A stretch of 64,000 nt of DNA from Paraburkholderia sp. HP33-1 (GTDB lineage: Bacteria > Pseudomonadota > Gammaproteobacteria > Burkholderiales > Burkholderiaceae): contig NZ_JAJEJR010000003.1 in NCBI RefSeq assembly GCF_021390595.1, positions 1,082,924 through 1,146,923 of the forward strand, in the 5' to 3' direction. Below are positions 1 to 8,462 of the stretch, piece by piece; position 1 is the first letter of the stretch; the number at the start of each line of letters is the position of its first letter. The translations under genes were made by a program, and so were the position numbers. The notes beneath the pieces were generated by a model. That model made no database searches. It saw nothing but the letters and a program-made list of their open reading frames with translations, and was not told where the DNA came from.

Positions 1-19
1 GGACACGGCGTGGTCCCTC

Positions 20-820
20 CTATTCAGTTCGACCGGCAGCGATTTCGTTCAGCTTCCGCGCGCGCGCTTCCGCGCGGCCCGGGTCTTCGATCGCCAGTTT
101 CTGCGCATGGACTTCCGCTTCGAGCTGCTCGGCGAGGCTCAAACGTGCAGCCCTCGCGAGGAGATCCTTCGTCAAGCCGACGCTCAGCCCGGGTTTCGAA
201 GCGAGGTTGCTTGCATAAGCCATCGCACGCGGCAGCAGCGCTTCGGCTTCCAGCACCTCGTTGACGAGGCCTGCGCGCAAGGCCTCGTCGGCACTCCAGC
301 GTTCCCCGCCTGCCAGCCACGCAAACGCGCGCCCATACCCGAGGAGTCGCGTCAGGTAGTAGCTGCCACCTGCATCCGGCACCAGTCCGATGTCCACGAA
401 GGCCGGCACGAAGGTCGCGGAACGCGAGGCCAGACGGATATCGGCGGCGCAGGCCAACGACAGTCCCGCGCCCGCGGCGGCGCCATTGATGGCCGCGATG
501 ACGGGCTTCGCCAACGCGTTCATCGCCAGTACGTGCGCGTTGAATGTGTGGCGCAGCGTGCGGTAGCCCAATTCGCCCGGCGTGGGCGGCTGCCGCAGAT
601 CGGCGCCCGCACAGAAGCCCCGGCCGACGCCTGTGAGCACGACGGCGCGGACCTCGGGACGGGACGCCACGAACCACGCGGTCGACAGATGCTCGTGCAG
701 CTCCTGATTGAACGCGTTGAGTCGGTCCGGGCGATTGAGCCTGACGAGCAGTACATCGCCGTGTTCTTCGAGAATCACGGGTGGCGCCACAACTTCACGC
801 TTATCGGCAGGCTGATTCAT
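20..820 (-). CDS. Enoyl-CoA hydratase/isomerase (crotonase) family protein
   Basis: Crotonase-fold enzyme of about 266 aa, the usual family length, expected to hydrate or isomerise an enoyl-CoA in the cytosol. Both oxyanion-hole segments are visible (FCAGADL and INGAAAGAG). At the catalytic position it has GLVPDAGG, the aspartate-containing form typical of PaaG-like isomerases, rather than the second glutamate of classical hydratases, so isomerase activity is as likely as hydration. It is the last gene seen in the ten-gene minus-strand operon. The ATG at 820 is chosen; a TTG at 847 would overlap the stop of the thiolase-like gene (TTGA) and add nine residues, and neither has a good ribosome binding site. 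The steroid role is inferred from context. Confidence 0.85.
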   Translation of the reverse strand: MNQPADKREVVAPPVILEEHGDVLLVRLNRPDRLNAFNQELHEHLSTAWFVASRPEVRAVVLTGVGRGFCAGADLRQPPTPGELGYRTLRHTFNAHVLAMNALAKPVIAAINGAAAGAGLSLACAADIRLASRSATFVPAFVDIGLVPDAGGSYYLTRLLGYGRAFAWLAGGERWSADEALRAGLVNEVLEAEALLPRAMAYASNLASKPGLSVGLTKDLLARAARLSLAEQLEAEVHAQKLAIEDPGRAEARARKLNEIAAGRTE

Positions 821-843
821 GATGTTCGCGTCGTAGGTAGAGT

Positions 844-2010
844 TCAAAGGGTCGCAAGCGTGCCGAGCACCGCCGTGACCTGGCTCGACAACTGCCCGCC
901 ATTGCCATGCGCGATGGCCAGTTCAGCACCCTGCACCTGGCGCGCACCGGCTTGTCCTCGCAACTGCCGCACGGCTTCGATCAAGGTGAAGATGCCGTAC
1001 ATCCCCGGGTGGCAATACGACAGTCCTCCGCCGTTCGTATTGACAGGCAGTGCGCCGCCCGGCGCGATGCGTCCGCCGCTCACGAATGCGCCGCCCTCTC
1101 CCTTCGCGCAAAAGCCCAGATCCTCGAGGAAGAGAATCGGGTTGATCGTGAACGCGTCGTACAACTGCAGAACGTCGATGTCCGATGGCCCAACCCCGGC
1201 CATCGCGTAGGCGCGAGCACCCGAGTCGCGCGCCGCCGTCGTGGTGAGTTCCGGCATCTGCGAGATCGAGCGATGCCAGTGCGCCTCGCCCACACCCAGC
1301 ACGGCCACTGGCGGTTGGGGCAGATCGCGCGCGCGCTCCGTGCGTGTCATCACGACAGCGCCGCCGCCATCGGTGACGAGGCAGCAATCGCGCACGCCGA
1401 GCGGCGTCGATACCATCGGGCTCGACAGCACCTCGGCAATGGTCAACGGACCTTTCGCGTGATTGAAAGCCGCCGGATTGAGCAACGCCCATTGCCGCGC
1501 CGCGACGGCGACCTCGGCCAGTTGTTCTCGCGTCGTACCGAACGCGTGCATATGGCGCGCCGCAGCTAGCGCATAGCCGGTGACCGGATCGAGTGGCTTG
1601 TAGGGTGCCTGATACGAAGGCACTTCCCGCAAGCCAGATTGATTGTTCCGTTGGCGATCGGCGCGCGGGGTGCTGCCATAGACGATGAGTACCGTGTCCG
1701 CGAGGCCGGCGGCCAGCGCGGCCGCCGCGTGAAGCACGTTGGAGACGAAGCTGCTGCCGCCCACATTGGCCGTCCCGCTCAGACGCGGGCGTATGCCGAG
1801 CGCCTCGCCAACATCGAGATTGGCCATGAAACGGCCACCGATGTTGCTATAGAGGCCATCGACATCGCGCATGGTCAGGCCCGCCTCGGCGAGCGCGCGA
1901 ACGGCTGCCTGAGCCGCGAGATCGAGGGGGTAACGGTCGGCACCCACGTCTCCGAGATCGGACTCCGCGACGCCGACGATACTCGCCACACCGCGCAACG
2001 GATGCGTCAT
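844..2010 (-). CDS. Thiolase-like (SCP-x/Ltp2 type) protein, probable acyl-CoA retro-aldolase
   Basis: 388-residue thiolase-fold protein that lacks the thiolase nucleophile. Where thiolases carry a CSSG motif this one reads NVGGSSF, and the C-terminal CxG loop is replaced by AHGNGGQ. The NTNGGGLSYCHPG block keeps the conserved histidine. This pattern is known in Ltp2-type aldolases, which cleave a beta-hydroxy-acyl-CoA side chain of a steroid together with a DUF35 partner. The DUF35 gene is immediately upstream and overlaps by four bases (ATGA), which supports a complex. The start has a GAGGTG ribosome binding site. The aldolase role and steroid substrate are inferred; a nonspecific lipid-transfer protein is the alternative. 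Confidence 0.8.
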   Translation of the reverse strand: MTHPLRGVASIVGVAESDLGDVGADRYPLDLAAQAAVRALAEAGLTMRDVDGLYSNIGGRFMANLDVGEALGIRPRLSGTANVGGSSFVSNVLHAAAALAAGLADTVLIVYGSTPRADRQRNNQSGLREVPSYQAPYKPLDPVTGYALAAARHMHAFGTTREQLAEVAVAARQWALLNPAAFNHAKGPLTIAEVLSSPMVSTPLGVRDCCLVTDGGGAVVMTRTERARDLPQPPVAVLGVGEAHWHRSISQMPELTTTAARDSGARAYAMAGVGPSDIDVLQLYDAFTINPILFLEDLGFCAKGEGGAFVSGGRIAPGGALPVNTNGGGLSYCHPGMYGIFTLIEAVRQLRGQAGARQVQGAELAIAHGNGGQLSSQVTAVLGTLATL

Positions 2011-2384
2011 GGCAACACCTCGAAGACCACGCGTGAAGCCTCGCCCTGCTGCGCCTCGACATGGGCATGAACCCGCTGCCCGATAGCGGGACTCGCCACG
2101 CCGGGCACCGTGCTCATCATGCGAAAACCCTCGTCCAGATCCACCAGCACCACGTTGTAGGCACCATCTCTCGCGACGACCTCGGTCGCTGAATAGACGG
2201 TGCCGATACCGGCACTGTCACGCCAATGCAATTGCGTTGCGCCGCAATGCGGGCAATTCACGCGCGGCGGAAAGACCGCGCGTTCGCAGGCCTCGCAATG
2301 CTGGTACGCGAGCACCCCGCGTCCGATCGCCTCGGTGTAGCCACGGTAAGGCGCAAGCTCGGTAAAAGTTGGATTTGGCATCAT
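2007..2384 (-). CDS. Zn-ribbon OB-fold protein (DUF35), likely aldolase partner
   Basis: 125-residue protein with an N-terminal rubredoxin-like zinc ribbon (CEAC followed by CPHC) and a C-terminal OB fold, the DUF35 architecture. In cholesterol degraders the DUF35 domain of ChsH2 binds and activates the Ltp2 aldolase; here it is a separate gene placed between the MaoC gene and the aldolase gene. Two consecutive ATG codons (2384, 2381) follow an AGGAGG site, so either may be used. The first ATG overlaps the stop codon of the preceding MaoC gene. The catalytic contribution is inferred from family and context. Confidence 0.85.
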   Translation of the reverse strand: MMPNPTFTELAPYRGYTEAIGRGVLAYQHCEACERAVFPPRVNCPHCGATQLHWRDSAGIGTVYSATEVVARDGAYNVVLVDLDEGFRMMSTVPGVASPAIGQRVHAHVEAQQGEASRVVFEVLP

Positions 2385-2830
2385 CAGTCCTCCTGAGCGT
2401 CATGCACGACGGCCTGCGCCGTGCCGCTCAGCACCAGTTGTGGTTCACCCGCCTCAACTTGCCGGTGCACCGCGAGTTGGCAATCCACGATCAGACCTGA
2501 CGCAGTGCCCTGCACGGAAGCGACTTGACCGCTCAGGATCAGTTCGTCGCCCGGCCAGACCTGGGCCACATACCGCACGCAATACTTGCGCAGTCGATCG
2601 TCACCGAGCCAGTCCGCGACATACCCGCCCAGAATGCCGGCGGTCAACATGCCGTGTGCGAAGACGCTGGGGTAGCCCGCAGCCTGTGCGAACGTCTCGT
2701 CATGGTGGACCGGATTGAAATCGCCTCCCGCGCCGGCATAGCGCACGATATGGCTGCGCGTGACGGGACCGACGCGCCGTGTCGGCGCCTCGGCTCCAAC
2801 GCGCCAATATGCGTGACCCGATTCGCTCAT
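2384..2830 (-). CDS. MaoC-family (R)-hydratase subunit
   Basis: 148-residue hot-dog-fold protein with the hydratase-2 signature near residues 30-45 (GDFNPVHHD, then FAHGM). The aspartate and histidine of this motif are the catalytic pair in (R)-specific enoyl-CoA hydratases. It lies beside a second MaoC-like gene that lacks the full motif, so the two probably form a heteromeric hydratase like ChsH1-ChsH2, which hydrates steroid side-chain enoyl-CoA before retro-aldol cleavage. Its start overlaps the upstream stop (2827-2830, ATGA). The substrate is inferred. Confidence 0.85.
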   Translation of the reverse strand: MSESGHAYWRVGAEAPTRRVGPVTRSHIVRYAGAGGDFNPVHHDETFAQAAGYPSVFAHGMLTAGILGGYVADWLGDDRLRKYCVRYVAQVWPGDELILSGQVASVQGTASGLIVDCQLAVHRQVEAGEPQLVLSGTAQAVVHDAQED

Positions 2831-3261
2831 ACGCCCTCCTTCGCGCTTTCATCGGCGGTATTCCGAGGGGGCAACTCGATGATGTCGCTACGCTGCACGA
2901 GCACCTCCTCGCCGCGTTGATTGACGAAGCGCGCCTCTCGAACAATGATGGACATGACACCGCGCTTGCCGGCTTTGTGGCGTACGTCTGTGATGCTTGC
3001 ATGCACCGTCAGCACATCGCCGGCCGCGATGAGGCCCAGGTACTCCCATTCGTTGCCGCCGGCCAGCACGCGCTTGAGGTCGAGATTCAATCCCGGTCCC
3101 GTATCGGGCGGGGTCCAGAAACTGGCCGCGGCACTGAACGTCGGCGCTGGCCTCGCGCCGCCCTCCCACAGCACCGCACGGGAAAACTCTCGCAGCTTGC
3201 CCTCCTCGACGGGGAAGCTGAACGAGGGGAATCGATAGCCGATCAGGGACGCGTCTGCCAT
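2827..3261 (-). CDS. MaoC N-terminal-like (FAS1-type dehydratase) subunit
   Basis: 144-residue hot-dog protein of the MaoC_dehydrat_N type. It lacks the DxNPxH active-site motif of its neighbour, so it is more likely the binding half of a two-gene hydratase. The start at 3261 is chosen because a GAGAGGG ribosome binding site precedes it and longer versions would run into the preceding gene. Only about 10 bp separate it from the acyl-CoA synthetase gene, so the genes are almost certainly co-transcribed. Confidence 0.8.
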   Translation of the reverse strand: MADASLIGYRFPSFSFPVEEGKLREFSRAVLWEGGARPAPTFSAAASFWTPPDTGPGLNLDLKRVLAGGNEWEYLGLIAAGDVLTVHASITDVRHKAGKRGVMSIIVREARFVNQRGEEVLVQRSDIIELPPRNTADESAKEGV

Positions 3262-3271
3262 GTGAACCCTC

Positions 3272-5422
3272 TCAATGCGTGTTCGCGTCAGCCGCACCAT
3301 CACGCGCCAACACCACGAGTGCATCGGCTGCGACTGCGACTGCGCGAGCGTCACCCACGCGAATCGGATTGATGTCGACTTCGGCCACTTCGGGCAGATC
3401 GAGCGCCAGGTTGCCCACGCCCACCATCACCTCCGCGATCTGGACCTGCTCCTGCTCTGAAAGACCACGGCGACCCTTCACAAGGCGGCCTCCGAGCAAA
3501 CCGCGAATGGCGCGCAATGCTGTCGCGGTATCGAATGGCGGTCGAAGCAGCGCCGTTTCGGCGATCTGCTCGATCAGCACTCCACCGAGGCCAACCGCGA
3601 CCATCGGGCCGAACACCGGATCGCGCTGCACGCCACAAGTGAGCTCCATGCGGGCGGGAACCATCTCCTGCACCAGAACGCCTTCGATTGCCGCCCGCGG
3701 CGCGCGCTGCTTCACCTCGCTCATCATCGATTCGAACGCGTCGCGGATCTCGTCCGCGCTGCTGAGCCCTAGCCGCAGCGCGCCGACGTCTGACTTGTGC
3801 GGCAACGCATAGGACATGACCTTGAGCGCCACCTTGCCGCCGAGTTGCAAAGCCGCGTCGATCGCTGCGTCGGCGCTGTGCACGAGCCGCTCGCGCGTCA
3901 CCGGAATGCCATACTCGGCAAACAGGCGCTTGCCCTGATGCTCCATCAGGACGCGCTCCTGCAGCGGGATCTCCAGATGCTTGCGTGCCCGGTCCGCTCG
4001 TGCGGCGTCTTGCGCTCGCCGCGCAGAGTGCGCGAGGGGTTCGCGTTGCGCGACCTGTGCCAGCGCCGCCAGCGCACGCATCACACGGCGCGGGTCCGTG
4101 TAGGTGGGCACACCGGCGTCTCTCAACATCGGTATCAGCGCGGTCGAGAGCACGGCCACGGGCTTTCCGGTGCCTTTGTAGAAGTCGATCAGCTCCTGCA
4201 TCGCGGGCGCCGCAGCCGGACTGGTGGAAGCCCATGTCACCGTCGTCAGCATATCCAGCGACTCAGAGCCGGATAGCTCGGCATAGAGCGAGCGCGTCGC
4301 CCCCGGCTTCGCCGTGATTTGCGCCGTCGTGTCGATCGGGTTCGACACGTTTCCATAGAACGGCTGAGGGAGGACTGCAATCAGGCGCTCCTGCTCGTCA
4401 CGCGGCAACTCGGGTAGCGAAAGACCGGCTCGCGCGGCCTCATCCGACAGCAGCACGCCCGCGCCGCCCGACGTCGTGACGATGCCGACGCGCGAGCCAG
4501 CAGGCCGACGTCCATCCTGGAAAATCAGGCCGTAGTCGAGCATCTCTTCCATCGTCTCAGCGACCAGCACACCGTACTGGCTGCACACGGCGTCGAGCAC
4601 ATCCGCCGAACCGACGATCGACGCGGTGTGGCTCATCGCCGCGCGCGCCGCTTCATCCGAGCGGCCGGCCTTGAGCAGCACCACCGGTTTGCCGAGCGCA
4701 TAGGCTCGCTCGACGGCCTCGATAAAGATCTCGGGATCGCGCAGCGTTTCGCTGAACATCAGCAGCACCCCGACCTCGGGCCGCTCCACCAGGTAGCGCA
4801 GCACCTGCGACAGGTTGAGATCGGCCTCGTTGCCTGTGCTCACGAACCAGCCCAATTGCAGACCGGCATCCAGGCCCTTGGACATCAGGTACGAGCCGAA
4901 GCCGCCGCTTTGCGAGATCAATGCAACGCGCCCAGGCACGGGCAGCGGCTGACCGGGCAACAACGCGAAGTTGGCCGCCACGGCTTCCGCCACGTTGAGA
5001 TAACCGATGCAGTTCGGCCCGATCAGGCGCACACCGGTACGCTCCGCCACCTCGATCAGCCGGGCCTGCAGCGCTTTGCCCGCGTCGCCGGCTTCGGCGA
5101 ATCCCGAAGTCACGACGACCGCACCCGCAATACCCGCCGCGGCCACTTCTTCGAGAACCCCGACCGCGGATTCAGCCGAGACCGCGATGACCGCCATATC
5201 GATCTGGTCGGGCACGTCGGCCACGCTCGCATACGCACGTACGCCCTGGATTTCGGCTTCGCGTGGATGGATCGGATAAAGGCGGCCTTTATAGAACCTG
5301 GCCAGGTTCGCGAACATCAACGCGCCAATCCGGCCTGCGGCATTGGATGCGCCGATCATCGCAATCGAGCGCGGCGAAAACAGTCGGTCAAGCGGGGCAC
5401 GCCCCGCAACAGAGTTAGACAT
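3272..5422 (-). CDS. ADP-forming acetyl/acyl-CoA synthetase (alpha-beta fusion)
   Basis: 716-residue protein with the layout of NDP-forming acyl-CoA synthetases: an N-terminal CoA-binding Rossmann domain (starting SIAMIGASN), succinyl-CoA-synthetase-like middle domains (GLIGPN-type and SGGF segments, SHTASI histidine loop), and a C-terminal ATP-grasp domain (ALKVMS...HKSDVGAL). It would interconvert an acyl-CoA and its acid with ATP. Within a steroid operon it could recycle a released short acyl-CoA or activate a ring acid; the substrate cannot be read from sequence. The ATG at 5422 follows AGGGAG, so I prefer it to the GTG at 5437. Confidence 0.85.
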   Translation of the reverse strand: MSNSVAGRAPLDRLFSPRSIAMIGASNAAGRIGALMFANLARFYKGRLYPIHPREAEIQGVRAYASVADVPDQIDMAVIAVSAESAVGVLEEVAAAGIAGAVVVTSGFAEAGDAGKALQARLIEVAERTGVRLIGPNCIGYLNVAEAVAANFALLPGQPLPVPGRVALISQSGGFGSYLMSKGLDAGLQLGWFVSTGNEADLNLSQVLRYLVERPEVGVLLMFSETLRDPEIFIEAVERAYALGKPVVLLKAGRSDEAARAAMSHTASIVGSADVLDAVCSQYGVLVAETMEEMLDYGLIFQDGRRPAGSRVGIVTTSGGAGVLLSDEAARAGLSLPELPRDEQERLIAVLPQPFYGNVSNPIDTTAQITAKPGATRSLYAELSGSESLDMLTTVTWASTSPAAAPAMQELIDFYKGTGKPVAVLSTALIPMLRDAGVPTYTDPRRVMRALAALAQVAQREPLAHSARRAQDAARADRARKHLEIPLQERVLMEHQGKRLFAEYGIPVTRERLVHSADAAIDAALQLGGKVALKVMSYALPHKSDVGALRLGLSSADEIRDAFESMMSEVKQRAPRAAIEGVLVQEMVPARMELTCGVQRDPVFGPMVAVGLGGVLIEQIAETALLRPPFDTATALRAIRGLLGGRLVKGRRGLSEQEQVQIAEVMVGVGNLALDLPEVAEVDINPIRVGDARAVAVAADALVVLARDGAADANTH

Positions 5423-5457
5423 GACACTCCCTGGCACAATTGAATGCGGCGCGCGAA

Positions 5458-6213
5458 TCAGCGCACCAGCATGCTGCCGCCATCCACCGACAGCACTTGC
5501 CCGGTAACGAACGATGAAAGATCGGATGCGAGGAACAGATAACCCCTCGCCACTTCTTCGGGCTCGCCCGAGCGACGCAGCGGGTGCGCCTTCAGCGCGG
5601 CCGCGTATTGCTCGGCGAATTTCGGATCCTCGCGGATCGTCTTCGTCATGTCGGTCGTAGCGGCGGGCGCGACCGCGTTCACGAGAATGTTGTACTTGCC
5701 GAGCTCACGCGCCGCGGTGCGAACCATGCCGAGCATCCCCGACTTCGCCGCCGCGTAGTTGATCTGGCCGATCGAGCCGTTCTGGGCCGTCGACGATGAA
5801 GAGAAGATGATGCGGCCCCACCGGCGCTCCATCATGTCGGCGACAACGGCCTGCAGCCAGTAGAAGCTCCCATTCAGATGCACGGCAATCACCGAATCCC
5901 ATTGTTCGTCCGTCATCTTGTGCAGCATTGCCGGCTGGATGTTGCCCGCGTTGTTCACCAGAATGTCGATTGGGCCGAGCTTCGACTTGATCTCCGCAGC
6001 GGCTTCGTTGACCGATGCCCGCCTCGTGATGTCGCAGTGCACGAACATCGCGCGTCCGCCCTGCGCTTCGATCTGCGCGGCCGTCTGCGCGCCGCGCTCG
6101 TCGATGTCCACGACCGCGACGCGCGCGCCCTCGGCCGAGAAGCGCTCGACAAGGGCACGTCCGATACCTTGTGCCGCGCCCGTCACTACCGCCACCTTGT
6201 CTTTCAATAGCAT
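5458..6213 (-). CDS. SDR-family oxidoreductase (FabG-like)
   Basis: 251-residue classical short-chain dehydrogenase: TGAAQGIG cofactor loop at residues 11-18, NNAGN structural motif, catalytic serine region FSSSS and YAAAK active site. It would oxidise a hydroxyl on a steroid or beta-hydroxyacyl-CoA intermediate with NAD(P). It lies between an acyl-CoA dehydrogenase gene (33 bp) and the acyl-CoA synthetase gene (35 bp) in the same operon. Whether it acts on a nucleus hydroxyl or on beta-oxidation intermediates cannot be told from sequence. Confidence 0.85.
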   Translation of the reverse strand: MLLKDKVAVVTGAAQGIGRALVERFSAEGARVAVVDIDERGAQTAAQIEAQGGRAMFVHCDITRRASVNEAAAEIKSKLGPIDILVNNAGNIQPAMLHKMTDEQWDSVIAVHLNGSFYWLQAVVADMMERRWGRIIFSSSSTAQNGSIGQINYAAAKSGMLGMVRTAARELGKYNILVNAVAPAATTDMTKTIREDPKFAEQYAAALKAHPLRRSGEPEEVARGYLFLASDLSSFVTGQVLSVDGGSMLVR

Positions 6214-6246
6214 GGTTCGATATCCTGATGTTCCGTATCTGAATGC

Positions 6247-7377
6247 TCAGCGCGGCAATTCGAGCATGCGCGCAAGAATGTTCTTCTGGATCTGCGAAGA
6301 TCCGCCATATACGCTGACCGGCCGCGACTGGAAATAGTCCGACAGCCATTCCGGCATCAGGCCCGTCAATACATCGGCCCCCGTCAATTCCAGCGCCGTA
6401 TGCATCAGTTCCTGAGACGCGCGCGACCACAGCAGCTTGCCGATCGAACCTTCCGGTCCCGCCTGATGCCCGGAGATGCGGCGCGACAACTGATATGCCG
6501 CGTTCTGCGCGAGCACCTCCACATCCACGTATGCGCGGGCGAGCCGCCGGCGCATGTCCGATTGCCGATCCAGCCCGCGCTGCACGGCGATCTGCTCGAG
6601 CTGGCGCAGCTGTTGCCGCAACCTGGCGATGCTGCCGGTGTCCGACGCGCCACGCTCGTACGAGACTGTCGTCATCGCGATGTTCCAGCCCTGCCCTTCG
6701 GCACCGATGCGGTTTTCCACCGGCACCTCGACGTCGGTGAAGAACACCTCGCAGGTCTCCGGCTCACCGTTTGCCAGGTAGATCGCGCGCGTCTCGATAC
6801 CGGGGACATCCATCGGCGTGATGAGGCAGGAGATCCCCTTGTGCTTCGGCACCTGCGTATCGGTGCGTACCAGCACGAGGCACCATTCGGCGGTCAGCGC
6901 GCCGCTCGTCCACATCTTCTGTCCGTTGATGACGTAGCGCTCGCCATTCAGCTCGGCCCGCGTGCGCAACGACGCGAGGTCCGAACCCGCGCCGGGCTCG
7001 CTGAACCCCTGGCACCACTGAACCTCACCGCTCAGCATCCTCGCGAGGTGCGTGCGCTTCTGCTCCTCCGTGCCGTATGTGAAGATGGCTCGGCCGAGAA
7101 AGTTGATGACGGCCGGCAGATACGGCGCGTCCACACGGCCGACCTCGTCGTTGAGGATCGCGTCGTAAAGCGGCGACAGGCCCCGGCCACCGTATTCGGT
7201 CGGCCAGCTCAGCCCGATATAGCCGGCGTTGTAGAGCGAACGGTGCCAGCTCTTGCGAAGCGCGCGCTGCTCTTCGATGGTGCTGGCGTCCTGCCAACCC
7301 TCGGGGATGTTGTGCTTGAGCCATTCACGCAGCTCAAGACGAAATCTGGACTGCTCTGCGTCTTCCCGGAAATCCAT
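6247..7377 (-). CDS. Acyl-CoA dehydrogenase, subunit A
   Basis: 376-residue acyl-CoA dehydrogenase with the usual N-terminal helical, middle beta and C-terminal helical domains. FAD/substrate segments are visible (CQGFSEPGAGSD, GQKMWTSG) and the C-terminal YGGSSQIQKNI. Where MCAD has its catalytic glutamate (YEGT) this has YGGS, so the base is probably the glutamate of SYERGAS, the position used by LCAD/IVD types. A second, shorter dehydrogenase follows in tandem 12 bp upstream, the arrangement of the heterotetrameric ACADs that act on steroid side chains. Electrons presumably go to EtfAB at 23306-24987. Confidence 0.88.
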   Translation of the reverse strand: MDFREDAEQSRFRLELREWLKHNIPEGWQDASTIEEQRALRKSWHRSLYNAGYIGLSWPTEYGGRGLSPLYDAILNDEVGRVDAPYLPAVINFLGRAIFTYGTEEQKRTHLARMLSGEVQWCQGFSEPGAGSDLASLRTRAELNGERYVINGQKMWTSGALTAEWCLVLVRTDTQVPKHKGISCLITPMDVPGIETRAIYLANGEPETCEVFFTDVEVPVENRIGAEGQGWNIAMTTVSYERGASDTGSIARLRQQLRQLEQIAVQRGLDRQSDMRRRLARAYVDVEVLAQNAAYQLSRRISGHQAGPEGSIGKLLWSRASQELMHTALELTGADVLTGLMPEWLSDYFQSRPVSVYGGSSQIQKNILARMLELPR

Positions 7378-7389
7378 CTCTCTGTTCCT

Positions 7390-8433
7390 TCAGGCGTTGT
7401 GCGTCAGCCGACGATCGGCGATGCGCTCGAGCTGCTCGGCCTCGTCGCCGAACACCTTGGCGTCCATCATCACGCGGCGGGTCACCACATGCGCGATGTG
7501 CTCCCATGTCTGTCCGATCCCGCCATAGACCTGCATCACGGTTTCGGCCACGGGCAGCGCGACAGCCGAGCAATAGGCCTTCGCCGTGCGAGCCGCGAAC
7601 AGTGCCTCGGCCGGCTCCAGCGCCTCGACCGCCCACGCGGCATAGGCGTTGATCGTGTGGGCGCCTTCGATCTGGACCAGCATCTCCGCGCACATGTGCT
7701 GCACCGCCTGGAAGCTGCCGATCGGCACGCCGTACTGCACCCGCTCCTTCGTGAACGCCACGACGGCGGCATGCGCCGAGCGCAGCGCGCCGGTGATGTC
7801 GCCGCCGAGCGCGACGAGCGCCAACGCGAGCCAACGATCGAACGCCGCCTCGTCGAGCACCTCACCGTCAATCTCGGGCTCGAGAAGCGCGCCGTCCCGG
7901 CGCATCAGCTTGCGTGTCAGGTCCGTGCTGTCCGCACGAACGAATCCCTGTTTCAACGACAGCCGTGCGAGGCGCGGTCCTTCCACGCCTGGCGCGAGCG
8001 CGAGCACATGGTCGGCGCCATCGACATCCCAGGCGACCGCTTCGGTGTCGTCAATGGTGGCGAGTCGTGACAGGTCACGGCTCAGCATGACGCCGCAACG
8101 GCCCGACCCGCTCGTGCTGGTGTCGATCCACTCCTGCGGTGCCTGCGCCAATGCCATCAGTTCGGTGGCCATGACCCCGCAACCGGTAAAGGGCTGCGGC
8201 GCCAGGGCCCCACCCAGCGCTTCCGCGGCGATGAGCACCTCGACGCCCGACGCGAGCGGCACGCCATCGTCACGCTGACGCAGCGCCAGCAGGCCCACTT
8301 CCGCGATCTCGGCCCATCCCTGCTCCCGGTCTACCGTTTCGAGTTCCCGCGGTTGCGTGATGCCGATCGACCCCGCAAGCCGCGCGAGCGAGCTTGCGAA
8401 CATTTCCTGCTCAACGCTGTATAAAGCATTCAC
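7390..8433 (-). CDS. Acyl-CoA dehydrogenase, subunit B
   Basis: 347-residue acyl-CoA dehydrogenase-like protein, shorter and more divergent than its neighbour. It keeps the C-terminal FAD-contact segments RVQYGVPIGSFQAVQ and QVYGGIGQTWEH but shows no clear catalytic glutamate in the middle domain. It is probably the second subunit of an alpha2beta2 steroid-CoA dehydrogenase, as in ChsE1-ChsE2. The start is a GTG at 8433 preceded by CGGAGA; the open frame continues upstream into non-homologous sequence and no better start exists. It sits 29 bp downstream of the KstD-like gene. Confidence 0.85.
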   Translation of the reverse strand: MNALYSVEQEMFASSLARLAGSIGITQPRELETVDREQGWAEIAEVGLLALRQRDDGVPLASGVEVLIAAEALGGALAPQPFTGCGVMATELMALAQAPQEWIDTSTSGSGRCGVMLSRDLSRLATIDDTEAVAWDVDGADHVLALAPGVEGPRLARLSLKQGFVRADSTDLTRKLMRRDGALLEPEIDGEVLDEAAFDRWLALALVALGGDITGALRSAHAAVVAFTKERVQYGVPIGSFQAVQHMCAEMLVQIEGAHTINAYAAWAVEALEPAEALFAARTAKAYCSAVALPVAETVMQVYGGIGQTWEHIAHVVTRRVMMDAKVFGDEAEQLERIADRRLTHNA

Positions 8434-8462
8434 CAGACATCTCCGATGTTTCCGAATTCGAA

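Noticed and set aside
6400..8070. 556-codon plus-strand open frame opposite the acyl-CoA dehydrogenases
   Set aside because: Composition typical of an antisense shadow; both dehydrogenases on the minus strand are well supported.
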